From the NCBI RefSeq assembly GCF_018283675.1, contig NZ_JAGVRK010000001.1:62001-126000 (forward strand): a stretch of 64,000 bases of DNA. Direction: 5' to 3'. The notes below the pieces were generated by a model. It was not told the origin of the DNA and searched no databases. It saw nothing but the letters and a program-made list of their open reading frames with translations. Each line of letters opens with the position of its first letter. The stretch's first letter is position 1. Origin of the DNA: Metabacillus flavus. GTDB lineage: Bacteria > Bacillota > Bacilli > Bacillales > Bacillaceae. The position numbers and the translations under genes were made by a program. Below are positions 52,438 through 63,589 of this stretch, one piece after another.

Positions 52438-53511
52438 ATGTCATTGCAGGATTTTATGAACAATGCAATGAGTGCGTGGATGAGCCAGGAAGGCCCGGAC
52501 TCAGACATCGTATTGAGCAGCAGAGTGAGACTTGCCCGGAATATAGAGCAGTTCCGCTTTCCAACCTTAGCATCAGAAGAAGAATTCCAGAACATTCTCA
52601 AGCTTTTCGAAGAACAGTTTTCAGATCAGACGTTTCCTGATATCGGGTCCTTCGTCCTGCTAAAGATGAGTGAGCTCGAACCCGTGCAAAAGAGGGTATT
52701 GGTGGAGAAGCATTTGATTAGTCCGAGTCTGGCAGATGACTCATCCTTCTCCGGATGCCTGCTTTCTGTTAATGAAGAAGTGAGTATCATGGTGAATGAA
52801 GAGGACCACATTCGAATACAATGTTTGTTCCCGGGTCTTCAAGTAAAAGAGGCACTTGAAGTGGCAGGGAAGCTTGATGACTGGATTGAAAAAGAAGTAG
52901 ATTATGCTTTTGATGAGAATAGAGGATATCTGACAAGCTGTCCGACTAACGTAGGCACTGGGATGAGAGCATCTGTAATGATGCATCTTCCTGCACTCGC
53001 CTTGACGAAGCAAATGAACCGAATTGTACCGGCAATTAACCAGCTTGGTCTGGTTGTTAGAGGAATTTACGGGGAAGGCAGCGAAGCTTTAGGTAACCTA
53101 TTCCAAATTTCAAACCAGATCACGCTTGGAAAGTCGGAAGAGGATATAGCCGAGGATCTTCTCAGTGTTGTTCAGCAATTAATTGCCCAGGAACGCTCTG
53201 CAAGAGAAGCGGTGCTGCAAGCATCAAAAATTCAGCTTGAGGATCGCATTTATCGGTCGTATGGCATTTTGGCTAACAGCAGGATCATTGAATCGAAAGA
53301 AACAGCGAGATGTTTATCCGATGTTAGATTGGGAATTGATATAGGACTAATACAAAACGTTTCCAAAAATATTTTAAATGAACTGATGATTTTAACACAG
53401 CCGGGTTTTCTGCAGCAGTATTCAGGTACTGGACTGACACCGGATGAGCGGGATATCCGCAGAGCCGCATTAATTCGTGAACGTTTAAAAATGGAGATAG
53501 ATGGAGGCTGA
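52438..53511 (+). CDS. mcsB: Protein arginine kinase McsB
   Basis: Phosphorylates arginine residues on CtsR and on damaged proteins, marking them for ClpC-ClpP. 357 residues of the ATP:guanido phosphotransferase family: [11 protein letters not shown] near residue 26, active-site Cys168 in [32 protein letters not shown], and the late [14 protein letters not shown] 52438 follows GGGGAGGAGG. Near-contiguous with mcsA and clpC. Confidence 0.97.
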   Translation: MSLQDFMNNAMSAWMSQEGPDSDIVLSSRVRLARNIEQFRFPTLASEEEFQNILKLFEEQFSDQTFPDIGSFVLLKMSELEPVQKRVLVEKHLISPSLADDSSFSGCLLSVNEEVSIMVNEEDHIRIQCLFPGLQVKEALEVAGKLDDWIEKEVDYAFDENRGYLTSCPTNVGTGMRASVMMHLPALALTKQMNRIVPAINQLGLVVRGIYGEGSEALGNLFQISNQITLGKSEEDIAEDLLSVVQQLIAQERSAREAVLQASKIQLEDRIYRSYGILANSRIIESKETARCLSDVRLGIDIGLIQNVSKNILNELMILTQPGFLQQYSGTGLTPDERDIRRAALIRERLKMEIDGG

Positions 53512-53516
53512 TAGGT

Positions 53517-55955
53517 ATGATGTTCGGCAGATTTACAGAGAGAGCGCAAAAAGTACTGGCACTGGCTCAGGAAGAAGCCGTTAGACTGGGACATAACAAT
53601 ATTGGAACAGAACATATCCTTCTTGGTCTTGTACGCGAAGGAGAAGGAATTGCTGCAAAAGCTTTGAATGCACTTGGATTGGGTTCAGAGAAAATTCAAA
53701 AAGAAGTGGAAAGTCTGATTGGCAGAGGCCAGGATATTTCTCAAACCATCCATTACACTCCGCGTGCCAAAAAGGTCATTGAGCTTTCAATGGATGAAGC
53801 GCGCAAGCTTGGTCATTCCTATGTAGGAACAGAGCACATCCTTCTTGGGTTAATCCGCGAAGGTGAAGGAGTAGCAGCTCGAGTACTTAATAATCTGGGT
53901 GTAAGTTTAAACAAAGCAAGGCAGCAGGTTCTTCAGCTGCTCGGAAGCAATGAGTCCTCTTCCGGCCATCAGGGCGGAGGGATGGCGAATGCCAATACAC
54001 CTACTTTAGATAGCCTGGCACGCGATTTAACGGTGATTGCACGCGAAGGAAGCCTTGATCCGGTTATCGGACGCGGGAAGGAAATTCAGCGTGTTATTGA
54101 GGTGCTAAGCCGCAGAACGAAGAACAACCCTGTCCTTATCGGGGAACCGGGTGTAGGTAAAACGGCGATTGCTGAAGGCCTTGCCCAGCAAATCGTTCAA
54201 AATGAAGTTCCGGAAATTCTTCGGGATAAGCGGGTAATGACACTTGATATGGGTACGGTTGTTGCCGGAACGAAATACCGCGGAGAATTTGAGGACCGCC
54301 TGAAAAAAGTGATGGATGAGATTCGCCAGGCAGGCAATATCATTCTTTTCATTGATGAGCTTCATACACTGATCGGTGCAGGCGGAGCAGAGGGAGCCAT
54401 TGATGCTTCCAACATTCTGAAGCCGTCCCTTGCACGCGGTGAGCTTCAGTGCATCGGTGCTACAACTCTTGATGAATACCGTAAATATATTGAAAAAGAT
54501 GCAGCGCTTGAAAGACGCTTCCAGCCTATTACAGTGGATGAACCGACTGTAGCGGAAAGTATTCAAATCCTGAGCGGCCTCCGCGACCGCTATGAAGCAC
54601 ATCACCGTGTTTCAATCACAGATGAAGCGATTGATGCAGCGGTTAAGCTTTCCGACCGTTACATCTCGGACCGATTCCTTCCGGATAAAGCAATCGATTT
54701 AATTGATGAAGCGGGATCTAAAGTGAGACTGCGTTCCTTCACTACACCTCCTAATTTGAAAGAATTAGAGATGAAGCTTGAAGAAGTAAGAAAAGAAAAG
54801 GATGCAGCTGTACAGAGCCAGGAATTTGAAAAAGCTGCTTCTTTACGCGATACAGAGCAAAGACTTCGTGAACAGCTGGATGAAACGAAGAAAACGTGGA
54901 AAGAAAAGCAGGGCCAGGAAAATTCTGAAGTGACGGTTGAAGATATTGCAATGGTCGTATCCAACTGGACAGGAGTTCCTGTATCACGCCTTGCCCAGAC
55001 AGAAACAGATAAGCTTCTGAACATGGAGCAGCTTCTGCACTCCCGTGTAATCGGCCAGGATGAAGCAGTAGTCGCAGTAGCCAAGGCTGTCCGCAGAGCG
55101 AGAGCCGGCTTGAAGGATCCTAAGCGTCCAATCGGTTCATTCGTTTTCCTTGGACCAACGGGTGTTGGTAAAACAGAACTTGCACGCGCACTTGCAGAAT
55201 CCATTTTCGGCGATGAGGATGCGATGATCCGCATCGACATGTCCGAATACATGGAGAAGCATTCAACCTCCCGTCTGGTTGGTTCACCTCCCGGATATGT
55301 AGGGTATGAAGAAGGGGGCCAGCTGACTGAGAAGGTTCGCCGCAAGCCATACTCCGTAGTCCTTCTGGATGAGATTGAAAAAGCTCACCCGGACGTCTTT
55401 AACATCCTGCTTCAAGTTCTTGAGGACGGCCGTTTGACTGATTCAAAAGGAAGAACTGTTGATTTCAGAAATACCATTCTGATCATGACATCCAACGTAG
55501 GAGCAAGCGAACTGAAACGGAATAAATATGTCGGCTTTAACGTTCAGGATGAAAGTCAGAACTACAAAGACATGAAGGGGAAAGTAATGGGCGAGCTGAA
55601 AAAAGCGTTCCGTCCTGAATTCATTAACCGGATTGACGAGATTATCGTGTTCCATTCCCTGGAGAAGAAACACTTGAAGGAAATCGTTACACTTATGTCC
55701 GGCCAGCTTACTAAACGTCTTGCAGAACAGGACCTATCCCTGTCGCTCACAGATGCTGCCATTGAAAAGATCACAGAGGAAGGCGTAGACCTTGAATATG
55801 GGGCGAGACCTCTTCGCAGAGCCATTCAGAAGCATGTAGAGGATCGTTTATCTGAAGAGCTTCTCAGAGGCAATATTGATAAAGGGCAAAGCATTACGCT
55901 TGACGTAGAAGGCAACGATTTTGTGGTGAAACAAGCAGAAAAATTAAATCAATAG
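53517..55955 (+). CDS. clpC: Clp protease ATPase subunit ClpC
   Basis: Hexameric AAA+ unfoldase feeding ClpP; binds phospho-arginine and adaptor MecA. 812 residues. Two Clp-N repeats ([22 protein letters not shown] and [22 protein letters not shown]) lie in 1-145. The first ATPase has GEPGVGKT near 205, a middle region with the UVR-like motif [14 protein letters not shown], and the second ATPase [10 protein letters not shown] near 545. VGFNVQDE lies in the ClpP-contacting region. The start MMFGRF matches B. subtilis. GGAGGCTG is about 10 nt upstream. Confidence 0.98.
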   Translation: MMFGRFTERAQKVLALAQEEAVRLGHNNIGTEHILLGLVREGEGIAAKALNALGLGSEKIQKEVESLIGRGQDISQTIHYTPRAKKVIELSMDEARKLGHSYVGTEHILLGLIREGEGVAARVLNNLGVSLNKARQQVLQLLGSNESSSGHQGGGMANANTPTLDSLARDLTVIAREGSLDPVIGRGKEIQRVIEVLSRRTKNNPVLIGEPGVGKTAIAEGLAQQIVQNEVPEILRDKRVMTLDMGTVVAGTKYRGEFEDRLKKVMDEIRQAGNIILFIDELHTLIGAGGAEGAIDASNILKPSLARGELQCIGATTLDEYRKYIEKDAALERRFQPITVDEPTVAESIQILSGLRDRYEAHHRVSITDEAIDAAVKLSDRYISDRFLPDKAIDLIDEAGSKVRLRSFTTPPNLKELEMKLEEVRKEKDAAVQSQEFEKAASLRDTEQRLREQLDETKKTWKEKQGQENSEVTVEDIAMVVSNWTGVPVSRLAQTETDKLLNMEQLLHSRVIGQDEAVVAVAKAVRRARAGLKDPKRPIGSFVFLGPTGVGKTELARALAESIFGDEDAMIRIDMSEYMEKHSTSRLVGSPPGYVGYEEGGQLTEKVRRKPYSVVLLDEIEKAHPDVFNILLQVLEDGRLTDSKGRTVDFRNTILIMTSNVGASELKRNKYVGFNVQDESQNYKDMKGKVMGELKKAFRPEFINRIDEIIVFHSLEKKHLKEIVTLMSGQLTKRLAEQDLSLSLTDAAIEKITEEGVDLEYGARPLRRAIQKHVEDRLSEELLRGNIDKGQSITLDVEGNDFVVKQAEKLNQ

Positions 55956-55964
55956 CATGTTGAA

Positions 55965-56007
55965 GCAGAGGCATACATTTTATTCCGTATGCCTCGCTTT
56001 CTATTTT
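55965..56007 (+). terminator. Intrinsic terminator after clpC
   Basis: GAGGCATAC (55968-55976) / GTATGCCTC (55987-55995), extendable by AGC/GCT, then TTTCTATTTT. Confidence 0.75.
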
Positions 56008-56038
56008 AAACAGAGCTGGAAAAAAGAGAGGTTGGACC

Positions 56039-57421
56039 ATGGCAAAAACGAAAACGAAATTTATGTGCCAGTCATGCGGCTATGAGTCTGCGAAATGGAT
56101 GGGGAAATGTCCCGGATGCGGCGCGTGGAATACGATGAACGAAGAAACGTTTAAAACAGGCACCGGAACTGGCTCAAGAAGAGCTGCCTTTCAGCATACC
56201 GCTCAGACCGCTCAAAAGGCATCTCCCATAACAAAAATTGAAACATCATCAGAACCGCGCATTATGACAAAAATGAAGGAATTGAACCGTGTCCTTGGCA
56301 ACGGAATTGTAAAGGGCTCTCTAGTTCTGATCGGGGGAGATCCCGGTATCGGGAAATCCACGCTGCTTCTCCAGGTATCCTCCCAGCTCGCTGATTTGGG
56401 TAACCGGGTTCTTTATATTTCCGGGGAGGAATCCGTTAAGCAGACAAAGCTTCGAGCGGACCGCCTTGATGTTTCATCAGATGAGCTGCTCGTTTTAGCT
56501 GAAACCGATATGGAATTTATCACGAAAGCCATTGATGAATCCGGGCCGGCTTTTGTCGTTATTGATTCCATTCAAACCGTATATCAGAGCGAGATTACCT
56601 CTGCACCTGGAAGTGTTTCGCAAGTAAGGGAATGTACAGCAGAATTGATGAGAATTGCGAAGACGAAGGGAATCGCAATTTTTATCGTAGGCCATGTTAC
56701 AAAGGAAGGCTCCATAGCGGGTCCGCGTCTGCTTGAGCATATGGTGGATGCTGTTCTGTATTTTGAAGGCGAACGCCATCATACATATCGGATTCTCCGT
56801 GCAGTAAAAAACCGCTTCGGTTCCACCAATGAGATGGGTATTTTTGAAATGAAGGAAGCGGGCCTTGCTGAAGTTTTGAATCCATCGGAAATTTTCCTGG
56901 AGGAGAGGTCAAAAGGGGCTGCAGGCTCAACAGTTGTTGCATCGATGGAAGGAACGAGGCCTGTCCTCGTCGAAATACAAGCATTAATCTCTCCGACAAG
57001 TTTTGGAAATCCAAGGAGGATGGCAACGGGGATTGACCATAACCGGGTGCCGCTTTTGATGGCGGTTCTCGAAAAGCGCGTCGGTCTGCTTCTTCAAAAC
57101 CAGGATGCCTACTTGAAAGTAGCGGGCGGAGTGAAGCTGGATGAACCGGCAATTGATCTCGCTGTTGCAGTAAGCATTGCTTCGAGCTTCCGCGATGTGC
57201 CGACCAATCCGATGGATATCATTATCGGCGAAGTGGGTTTGACTGGAGAGGTGAGAAGAGTTTCAAGAATTGAACAAAGAGTTCAGGAGGCCGCCAAGCT
57301 TGGCTTTAAGCGGGTGATTTTGCCTGAAGCCAATATCGGAGGCTGGACGCCGCCTGATGGTATTAAGATAATTGGAGTCAAAAGCGTAGCGGAAGCCTTG
57401 CAGCATTCACTGGGGGGATGA
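56039..57421 (+). CDS. radA: DNA repair protein RadA (Sms)
   Basis: A RecA-like/Lon-like motor that extends recombination intermediates. 460 residues: N-terminal C4 zinc finger ([21 protein letters not shown], about 10-30), Walker [13 protein letters not shown] near 100-111, the RadA signature KNRFG near 257, and a C-terminal Lon-protease-like domain. AGAGAGGTTGGACC precedes the ATG. disA begins 5 nt downstream, and the two act together in DNA damage checks. Confidence 0.97.
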   Translation: MAKTKTKFMCQSCGYESAKWMGKCPGCGAWNTMNEETFKTGTGTGSRRAAFQHTAQTAQKASPITKIETSSEPRIMTKMKELNRVLGNGIVKGSLVLIGGDPGIGKSTLLLQVSSQLADLGNRVLYISGEESVKQTKLRADRLDVSSDELLVLAETDMEFITKAIDESGPAFVVIDSIQTVYQSEITSAPGSVSQVRECTAELMRIAKTKGIAIFIVGHVTKEGSIAGPRLLEHMVDAVLYFEGERHHTYRILRAVKNRFGSTNEMGIFEMKEAGLAEVLNPSEIFLEERSKGAAGSTVVASMEGTRPVLVEIQALISPTSFGNPRRMATGIDHNRVPLLMAVLEKRVGLLLQNQDAYLKVAGGVKLDEPAIDLAVAVSIASSFRDVPTNPMDIIIGEVGLTGEVRRVSRIEQRVQEAAKLGFKRVILPEANIGGWTPPDGIKIIGVKSVAEALQHSLGG

Positions 57422-57426
57422 TCAGC

Positions 57427-58494
57427 ATGTTGGATAAGCAGAAGTCTGCCAGATATTTGAAAGATATTTTGAGATTCATAGCTCCAGGAACACCAATCCG
57501 CGAGGGGATTGAGAACGTGCTCAGAGCCAAAACCGGCGGATTGATTGTGTTAGGTTACAATGAAAAAGTAAAGGATCTTGTGGACGGCGGTTTTTATATT
57601 CATTCTCCTTTTTCTCCTGCTCATCTGTACGAGCTGGCCAAAATGGACGGCTCCATCATTTTAAGTGATTCAGGACAAAAAATTCTTTTTGCCAATGCCC
57701 AGCTCGTGCCCGATTCGTCGATTCCCTCATCTGAGACCGGTATGAGGCACAGGACAGCTGAAAGAGTAGCAAAGCAGTCCGGATGCCTCGTAATTGCGAT
57801 ATCCCAGCGCAGAAATGTCATTACCCTTTACCATGGTGAGCATAAATACTCTCTTAGGGATATCGGGGTCATTTTGGTGAAAGCCAATCAGGCAATCCAG
57901 ACCCTGGAGAAATACAAAACGGTTTTCGATCAATCGATAGCAAGCCTGAATGCACTGGAGTTTGAAGAGCTTGTGACCTATGGAGAAGTGCTGCATGTTC
58001 TCCACCGGATTGAAATGGTGCTTCGGATTAAGAACGAAATCATTACGTATGTGAATGAGCTTGGGACAGAGGGCCGTCTGATCCGCCTTCAGATGAGTGA
58101 GCTTGTTACGGATATCGAGGGCGAGACGATGCTGCTTATTAAGGACTACAGCTTGAACCGTCTTCAGGATCCCCGCTCCGTTCTTAAACAGCTTCAGGAA
58201 TTGGCGAATTTTGATTTGCTGGAAGACTCCGTGCTTTTCAAACTGCTTGGCCATCCTCACTATACAAACACAGAGGAGCAGATTTTGCCGAGGGGCTACC
58301 GGATTCTCAGCAAGATTCAGCGTCTGCCCCCATCCATTATTGACAATCTTGTGACAAAGTTTCTCAATCTGAAACTTATCTTTCACGCATCCGTAGAACA
58401 GTTGGATGAGGTGGAGGGCATTGGTGAAATAAGAGCGAGAAAAATAAAAGAAGGCCTGAAAAGAATGCAGCAGCAGTCTTTGATTGACCGGTAA
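57427..58494 (+). CDS. disA: Diadenylate cyclase DisA (DNA-integrity scanning)
   Basis: Makes c-di-AMP from two ATP and stops on branched DNA, delaying sporulation when DNA is damaged. 355 residues: DAC domain (about 10-150) with the catalytic DGA motif read here as DGS (74-76, [10 protein letters not shown]) and RHR at 107-109. A spine domain follows, then a C-terminal HhH DNA-binding domain ([20 protein letters not shown]). ATG 57427 is chosen because GGGGGG (57412-57417) is 9 nt upstream; ATG 57418 would touch it. The Ala-to-Ser change in DGA is conservative but unusual. Confidence 0.95.
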   Translation: MLDKQKSARYLKDILRFIAPGTPIREGIENVLRAKTGGLIVLGYNEKVKDLVDGGFYIHSPFSPAHLYELAKMDGSIILSDSGQKILFANAQLVPDSSIPSSETGMRHRTAERVAKQSGCLVIAISQRRNVITLYHGEHKYSLRDIGVILVKANQAIQTLEKYKTVFDQSIASLNALEFEELVTYGEVLHVLHRIEMVLRIKNEIITYVNELGTEGRLIRLQMSELVTDIEGETMLLIKDYSLNRLQDPRSVLKQLQELANFDLLEDSVLFKLLGHPHYTNTEEQILPRGYRILSKIQRLPPSIIDNLVTKFLNLKLIFHASVEQLDEVEGIGEIRARKIKEGLKRMQQQSLIDR

Positions 58495-58610
58495 GGTTTC
58501 TAATTATTTGAAAAAGGGTATTAAAGTTTTGTTTAACCAAATGAAATGTCAGTCTATTTTCATTCTTATTACAAATTTTGAAAATATGACGGCTGAACGT
58601 TTTAATTCTT

Positions 58611-58626
58611 GTATTCTGTTTATAAT
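58611..58626 (+). promoter_or_regulatory. Possible promoter of yacL
   Basis: TATAAT at 58621-58626 with a nearby upstream TG (58617-58618) but no convincing -35. It sits in the 152-nt gap after disA, which otherwise shows nothing. Confidence 0.4.
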
Positions 58627-58646
58627 GGTTAAAAGGAGGTGAAGGT

Positions 58647-59744
58647 ATGTTACAGCGAATCGTTCAAATCTTCTTTCTGATTACAGGAGGAGTATTGGGA
58701 ATCTTTTTTATGCCCGCATTACTAAAACTTATGAATCTACAGGACATACCTTTTTTGAATACACCGTATACACTCGCGATTTTAGGAGCCGTCATTTTCT
58801 TCCTGGCAACTTTCTGGCTTGTGGATTACGCTGTTAATTGGATTAAGAAGTGGGAAGAGTCCCTTGTAAAAGCTCCGGTAACAGATGTACTTTTCGGAAG
58901 TCTCGGATTGGTTTTTGGACTCATAATTGCTTTTCTTCTTGTTAATGTTATTCCGTTTAAAGATATTCCGTATCTGTTCAGCACGATCATTCCTGTGTTT
59001 CTGACCCTGCTGCTTGGCTATCTAGGATTTCAGGTAGGGTTTAAGAAGAAGGATGAACTGATTGGTCTATTCTCATTGCCGGCCCGCATTAATAAGAAAA
59101 AGGGAACCAGTGAAGATGAACCAGAGTATGAGGAGAAGAAGCTGAAAATCCTCGATACAAGCGTCATTATTGACGGGAGAATTGCAGATATCTGCCAGAC
59201 CGGTTTTCTTGAAGGCACCATTGTCATCCCTCAATTCGTACTTGGAGAGCTTCAGCATATTGCTGATTCATCCGATGTGCTGAAAAGAAACAGAGGCCGC
59301 AGGGGTCTTGATATTTTAAACCGCATACAAAAGGAATTGGCTATTAAAGTTGAGATTTACGAAGGCGATTTTGAAGAGATTCAGGAAGTGGACAGCAAGC
59401 TTGTAAAACTGGCTAAGCTGACTTCAGGTGTTGTTGTAACCAATGATTTCAACTTGAATAAGGTTTGCGAGCTTCAAAATGTAGCGGTATTCAACATTAA
59501 TGATTTAGCTAATGCTGTGAAGCCGGTTGTTCTTCCGGGTGAAGAGATGAAGGTACAGGTCATCAAAGACGGGAAAGAACACAATCAGGGCGTAGCTTAT
59601 TTGGATGATGGAACTATGATTGTCGTAGAAGACGGACGCAATTACATCGGCAAGCACATCGATGTCCTTGTAACATCCGTATTGCAGACTTCTGCAGGAC
59701 GAATGATTTTTGCCAAACCAAAGCTTCTTGAAAAAGCGCTCTAA
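58647..59744 (+). CDS. yacL: PIN/TRAM-domain membrane protein YacL
   Basis: 365 residues. Four N-terminal membrane helices (about 4-24, 42-62, 80-102, 110-130) are followed by a cytoplasmic PIN nuclease-like domain (about 170-285). That domain has [16 protein letters not shown], the LGELQHIAD acidic site and [17 protein letters not shown] domain ends the protein (about 300-355, with [21 protein letters not shown]). AAAGGAGGTGAAGGT is an excellent ribosome site. It likely acts on RNA at the membrane; substrate unknown. Confidence 0.94.
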   Translation: MLQRIVQIFFLITGGVLGIFFMPALLKLMNLQDIPFLNTPYTLAILGAVIFFLATFWLVDYAVNWIKKWEESLVKAPVTDVLFGSLGLVFGLIIAFLLVNVIPFKDIPYLFSTIIPVFLTLLLGYLGFQVGFKKKDELIGLFSLPARINKKKGTSEDEPEYEEKKLKILDTSVIIDGRIADICQTGFLEGTIVIPQFVLGELQHIADSSDVLKRNRGRRGLDILNRIQKELAIKVEIYEGDFEEIQEVDSKLVKLAKLTSGVVVTNDFNLNKVCELQNVAVFNINDLANAVKPVVLPGEEMKVQVIKDGKEHNQGVAYLDDGTMIVVEDGRNYIGKHIDVLVTSVLQTSAGRMIFAKPKLLEKAL

Positions 59745-59759
59745 ATAAGGAGAAACGAA

Positions 59760-60473
59760 ATGAACTATGAAGTTGTCATCCCGGCTGCGGGACAAGGAAA
59801 GCGAATGAATGCGGGAAAGAATAAGCAATTTATCGAGCTTGAAGGCAAGCCGGTTATTGCCCATACCCTATCCGTTTTTGAAGCAGACCCTTCCTGTACG
59901 GGAATCATCCTCGTGATCAACGAGGCAGAGCGGGACGAATTCATGGACATGATTGAGCGCTATTCCTTTTCCAAAATCAAAAAGATGGCAGGCGGCGGCG
60001 CCGAGCGTCAAGAGAGTGTATACAATGGGCTAAAACATGCATCGGAACCGATTGTTTTCATTCATGACGGTGCCAGACCCTTCATCGAGTATCCGATTCT
60101 GCAGGAACTTGCAGCAGCAGCCGAGCGGGAGGGTGCTGCTACACTTGCCGTACCTGTTAAAGATACGATTAAGCGGGTGGAACAGGGAGAAGTGCTGGAA
60201 ACAGTTGAACGATCAAGCTTGTGGGCGGTGCAAACCCCACAGGCTTTTCGTCTTTCTGAGATCCTTCATGCCCATGAAGATGCCGAACTGCACCATTATC
60301 AAGGAACAGATGATGCCAGTCTGATTGAAAGACTGGATAAGAAAGTACAAGTTATAACAGGGTCTTATGCTAACCTGAAGCTGACTACACCGGAAGATCT
60401 GCTCATTGCAGATGCTATTCTTAAACAAAGGAAAGGGGAAAAACTTCATGATACGAATCGGACAGGGATTTGA
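59760..60473 (+). CDS. ispD: 2-C-methyl-D-erythritol 4-phosphate cytidylyltransferase
   Basis: Third MEP-pathway enzyme: CTP plus methylerythritol phosphate gives CDP-methylerythritol, the substrate of IspE. 237 residues with the nucleotidyltransferase loop [19 protein letters not shown] near the start, [11 protein letters not shown] near 100, VPVKDTIK, and [17 protein letters not shown] gives the ribosome site. It overlaps ispF by 26 nt. Confidence 0.97.
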   Translation: MNYEVVIPAAGQGKRMNAGKNKQFIELEGKPVIAHTLSVFEADPSCTGIILVINEAERDEFMDMIERYSFSKIKKMAGGGAERQESVYNGLKHASEPIVFIHDGARPFIEYPILQELAAAAEREGAATLAVPVKDTIKRVEQGEVLETVERSSLWAVQTPQAFRLSEILHAHEDAELHHYQGTDDASLIERLDKKVQVITGSYANLKLTTPEDLLIADAILKQRKGEKLHDTNRTGI

Positions 60474-60924
60474 CGTTCACCAGCTTACAGAGGGGCGGCC
60501 TTTAATTATTGGAGGAATCGAAATTCCCTATGAAAAAGGGCTGCTTGGACATTCTGATGCAGATGTTCTGCTTCACACAGTAGCGGATGCTGTCCTTGGA
60601 GCGATAGGCGAAGGGGATATCGGCAGGCATTTCCCTGATACAGACCCGGAATTTAAAGATGCGGACTCAGCGAAGCTGCTTCAGTATGTATGGAATCTTG
60701 TGAAAGAGAAAGGCTATAAACTCGGAAATGCGGACTGCACAATCATTGCTCAGAAACCAAAAATGGCTCCATATATCGGCCAGATGAGGGATCGAATTGC
60801 ATTTCTTCTGGAAGCAGACCCTTCCCAAGTGAACGTGAAGGCAACAACCACAGAAAAACTCGGATTCACCGGACGCCAGGAAGGAATTGCAGCACAGGCT
60901 GCCGTCCTGCTTATTAAGGAATAA
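60448..60924 (+). CDS. ispF: 2-C-methyl-D-erythritol 2,4-cyclodiphosphate synthase
   Basis: Fifth MEP-pathway enzyme, cyclising the IspE product. 158 residues as in B. subtilis, starting [13 protein letters not shown] with the zinc ligands Asp and His of GFDVH and the third in [24 protein letters not shown] and the C-terminal [17 protein letters not shown] are typical. ATG 60448 has AAAGGGGAA 8 nt upstream; the open frame extends further up within ispD. Confidence 0.98.
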   Translation: MIRIGQGFDVHQLTEGRPLIIGGIEIPYEKGLLGHSDADVLLHTVADAVLGAIGEGDIGRHFPDTDPEFKDADSAKLLQYVWNLVKEKGYKLGNADCTIIAQKPKMAPYIGQMRDRIAFLLEADPSQVNVKATTTEKLGFTGRQEGIAAQAAVLLIKE

Positions 60925-61027
60925 TCCGCTTTGTGCGGCATTCCAAATAATGATAAGATAAGGGTATTCATTGCGATTTTAGACATTATTGTGAAAGACA
61001 ATAAGGGATCTGTGGAGGTAAATAAGA

Positions 61028-62485
61028 ATGACAAGTGAAATTCGTGTGCGCTATGCACCAAGTCCGACCGGACATTTACATATTGGCAATGCAAGAACAG
61101 CTTTATTTAATTATCTTTTTGCAAGAAGCCAAAACGGAAAGTTCATCATCCGTATTGAAGATACAGATAAAAAAAGAAACATTGAAGGCGGCGAAGAAAG
61201 CCAGCTGAAGCATTTGAAATGGCTTGGCATGGACTGGGATGAAAGCATTGATGTAGGCGGAGAGTACGGGCCTTACCGCCAGTCTGAACGGACAGAAATT
61301 TATAAGAAGTATTATGAAGAGCTTCTAGAGAAAGATCTTGCCTACAAATGCTACTGCACAGAGGAAGAGCTTGAGCAGGAGCGCGAAGAGCAGACAGCAC
61401 GCGGAGAAATGCCGCGCTACTCCGGAAAATGCGCGAATCTGACAGATGAAGAACGCGCGAAGCTTGAGGCAGAGGGACGCCAGCCGAGCATCCGTTTCCG
61501 TGTTCCAAAAGCACAGGTTATTAAGTTCAACGATATCGTCAAGGAAGAGGTTTCCTTTGAATCAGATGGAATCGGCGACTTTGTTATCGTGAAAAAGGAT
61601 GGAACGCCTACTTACAACTTCGCGGTTGCGGCTGATGATCACCTAATGGAAATAACCCACATCCTGCGGGGAGATGATCATATTTCCAATACACCTAAAC
61701 AAATCATGATTTACGAGGCGCTGGGCTGGGATGTGCCTGTATTCGGCCATATGACGCTGATTGTGAATGAGGGCCGCAAAAAATTGAGCAAGCGGGATGA
61801 ATCCATTATCCAGTTTATTGAACAATACAAGGATCTAGGGTATTTGCCGGAAGCGCTTTTCAATTTTATTGCCATGCTTGGCTGGTCTCCGGTCGGGGAA
61901 GAAGAAATCTTCTCCCGCGAGCAATTCACTGAAATCTTTGATCCAAACCGTCTTTCTGTATCTCCGGCTGTTTTTGACACTCAAAAGCTGACGTGGATGA
62001 ACAACCAATACATGAAGCAGCTCGATCTTGAAACGGTAACAGAGCTTGCGCTTCCTCACCTTGTAAAAGCAGGAAAAGTGAGCGGGAATCCTTCTGCCGA
62101 AGAACTGGATTGGGCGAAAAAGCTGATTGCCCTTTATCAGGAGCAAATGAGCTTTGGAGCTGAAATTGTTGAGCTTTCTGATCTATTCTTTAAGGACGAG
62201 CTTGAATACAACCGCGAGGCAAGAAGCGTACTTGATGAAGAGCAGGTGCCGGAAGTAATGGCCGCCTTCAAAGAGGAGCTTGAAAAGCTTGATGCCTTCA
62301 CCGCGGATGAAATTAAGGCATCAATTAAAGCAGTCCAAAAATCAACAGGCCATAAGGGCAAAAAGCTCTTTATGCCAATCCGTGTTGCGGTTACAGGCCA
62401 AACTCATGGTCCTGAGCTCCCTCAATCGATTGAATTAATCGGCAAGGATAAAGTTTTATCTCGTCTTGCAAGTTTAATGCGTTAA
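61028..62485 (+). CDS. gltX: Glutamyl-tRNA synthetase
   Basis: Charges tRNA-Glu and, in bacilli, also mischarges tRNA-Gln for later amidation. 485 residues: class I HIGH motif in [21 protein letters not shown] (about 9-29), KMSKS-like KLSKRDE near 256-262, and the C-terminal anticodon domain. TGGAGGT lies 11 nt before the ATG. It has a 103-nt gap to ispF; no clear promoter or T-box was found there. Confidence 0.97.
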   Translation: MTSEIRVRYAPSPTGHLHIGNARTALFNYLFARSQNGKFIIRIEDTDKKRNIEGGEESQLKHLKWLGMDWDESIDVGGEYGPYRQSERTEIYKKYYEELLEKDLAYKCYCTEEELEQEREEQTARGEMPRYSGKCANLTDEERAKLEAEGRQPSIRFRVPKAQVIKFNDIVKEEVSFESDGIGDFVIVKKDGTPTYNFAVAADDHLMEITHILRGDDHISNTPKQIMIYEALGWDVPVFGHMTLIVNEGRKKLSKRDESIIQFIEQYKDLGYLPEALFNFIAMLGWSPVGEEEIFSREQFTEIFDPNRLSVSPAVFDTQKLTWMNNQYMKQLDLETVTELALPHLVKAGKVSGNPSAEELDWAKKLIALYQEQMSFGAEIVELSDLFFKDELEYNREARSVLDEEQVPEVMAAFKEELEKLDAFTADEIKASIKAVQKSTGHKGKKLFMPIRVAVTGQTHGPELPQSIELIGKDKVLSRLASLMR

Positions 62486-62489
62486 CATT

Positions 62490-62519
62490 TTGAATAAAAT
62501 ATAATATAGTATAGATAAT
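62490..62519 (+). promoter_or_regulatory. Promoter of the cysES T-box leader
   Basis: TTGAAT (62490-62495), 18 nt, GATAAT (62514-62519), in an A/T-rich run just after gltX. Confidence 0.5.
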
Positions 62520-62531
62520 ATTTTAAAACGT

Positions 62532-62775
62532 TGAAGAGGATAGTAGAGAACGGAATTCCTTTCCAGAGAAAACCTCCATGGCTGAGAGAGGTTGATGTGA
62601 AGCTGTTCTTGAATTGCACCTCCTGAGTCTTTTGCCGAACCGTTCAGTAAGCAAAAGCGTTCGCTCCGCGTTAAGGAGTCTAAAGTTGAGGGCAGGATTT
62701 TAAAATCGCCCTAAACAGAGTGGAACCGCGCAAAAAGGCGTCTCTGTCCGTATACAGAGGCGTCTTTTTTTATGC
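62532..62775 (+). promoter_or_regulatory. T-box riboswitch, tRNA-Cys specific, upstream of cysE-cysS
   Basis: It begins GAAGAGGATAGTAG, the usual T-box 5' motif. The specifier bulge GAATTGCACC presents TGC (62615-62617), a Cys codon. The T-box core TGGAACCGCG is at 62721-62730. The terminator is GCGTCTCTG (62738-62746) against CAGAGGCGT (62755-62763) followed by seven T. Uncharged tRNA-Cys would favour the antiterminator and readthrough into cysE and cysS. Confidence 0.95.
62738..62771 (+). terminator. Regulated terminator of the T-box
   Basis: A 9-bp stem (two G-U pairs) with an 8-nt loop and a run of seven T; part of the cys T-box. Confidence 0.88.
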
Positions 62776-62893
62776 CGAAAAATGAGCGGAATCACGTTCT
62801 GGTTCTGCATTCAGGTTTTTGGAGGATGCCGGTTTAACCGAACACCATCGCTTCAAGATGCTTATAAATAAAGGGGAAACAGGAGGGGAGACA

Positions 62894-63589
62894 TTGTTCA
62901 AGCTGCTGAAGGAAGATGTAGACGTTGTTTTTGATCAGGATCCGGCCGCACGAAGCTATCTGGAAGTCCTTCTGACCTATTCTGGATTGCATGCCGTATG
63001 GGCGCACCGGCTTGCCCATGCATTTTATAAGCGGAAGCTGTATTTTGCGGCAAGGGCTATTTCACAGATCAGCCGTTTCTTTACCGGAATTGAAATTCAT
63101 CCCGGAGCTAAAATCGGTCGGCGTTTTTTCATTGATCACGGCATGGGGGTCGTGATCGGAGAGACATGTGACATCGGGAACAATGTAACGGTTTTTCAAG
63201 GGGTAACGCTGGGCGGAACAGGGAAAGAAAAAGGGAAGCGCCATCCGACAATTATGGATAATGCCCTGATTGCAACAGGAGCAAAAGTTCTCGGTTCGAT
63301 TACAATAGGAGAGAATTCCAAGATTGGAGCGGGATCAGTCGTCCTTCAGGATGTGCCTGATCATTCAACGGTCGTCGGAATACCTGGGCGCGTCGTGATC
63401 CGCAACGGCCAAAAAATAAAACGGGATTTGAATCATACGGATCTTCCGGATCCCGTTTCTGATAAATTTAGAACATTAGAAGCTGAAATACTGAAATTAA
63501 AAGCTGAACTTGAAATGGTAAAAGAAGGGAAGAACGAAAATGGGCATCAGGCTTTACAACACGCTGACACGCGCAAAGGAAGAATTTGA
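62894..63589 (+). CDS. cysE: Serine O-acetyltransferase
   Basis: Makes O-acetylserine from serine and acetyl-CoA, the substrate of CysK. 231 residues from TTG 62894 ((M)[24 protein letters not shown], matching B. subtilis [21 protein letters not shown]) with AGGAGG 7 nt upstream. The open frame starts earlier, but those residues are not family-like. The left-handed beta-helix has [22 protein letters not shown] with the catalytic His/Asp, then [14 protein letters not shown]. The end overlaps cysS by 50 nt. Confidence 0.96.
   Translation: MFKLLKEDVDVVFDQDPAARSYLEVLLTYSGLHAVWAHRLAHAFYKRKLYFAARAISQISRFFTGIEIHPGAKIGRRFFIDHGMGVVIGETCDIGNNVTVFQGVTLGGTGKEKGKRHPTIMDNALIATGAKVLGSITIGENSKIGAGSVVLQDVPDHSTVVGIPGRVVIRNGQKIKRDLNHTDLPDPVSDKFRTLEAEILKLKAELEMVKEGKNENGHQALQHADTRKGRI

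Noticed and set aside
60962-60967. GGGTAT upstream of gltX as a sigma-B -10 box
   Set aside because: No GTTT-type -35 at 12-15 nt.
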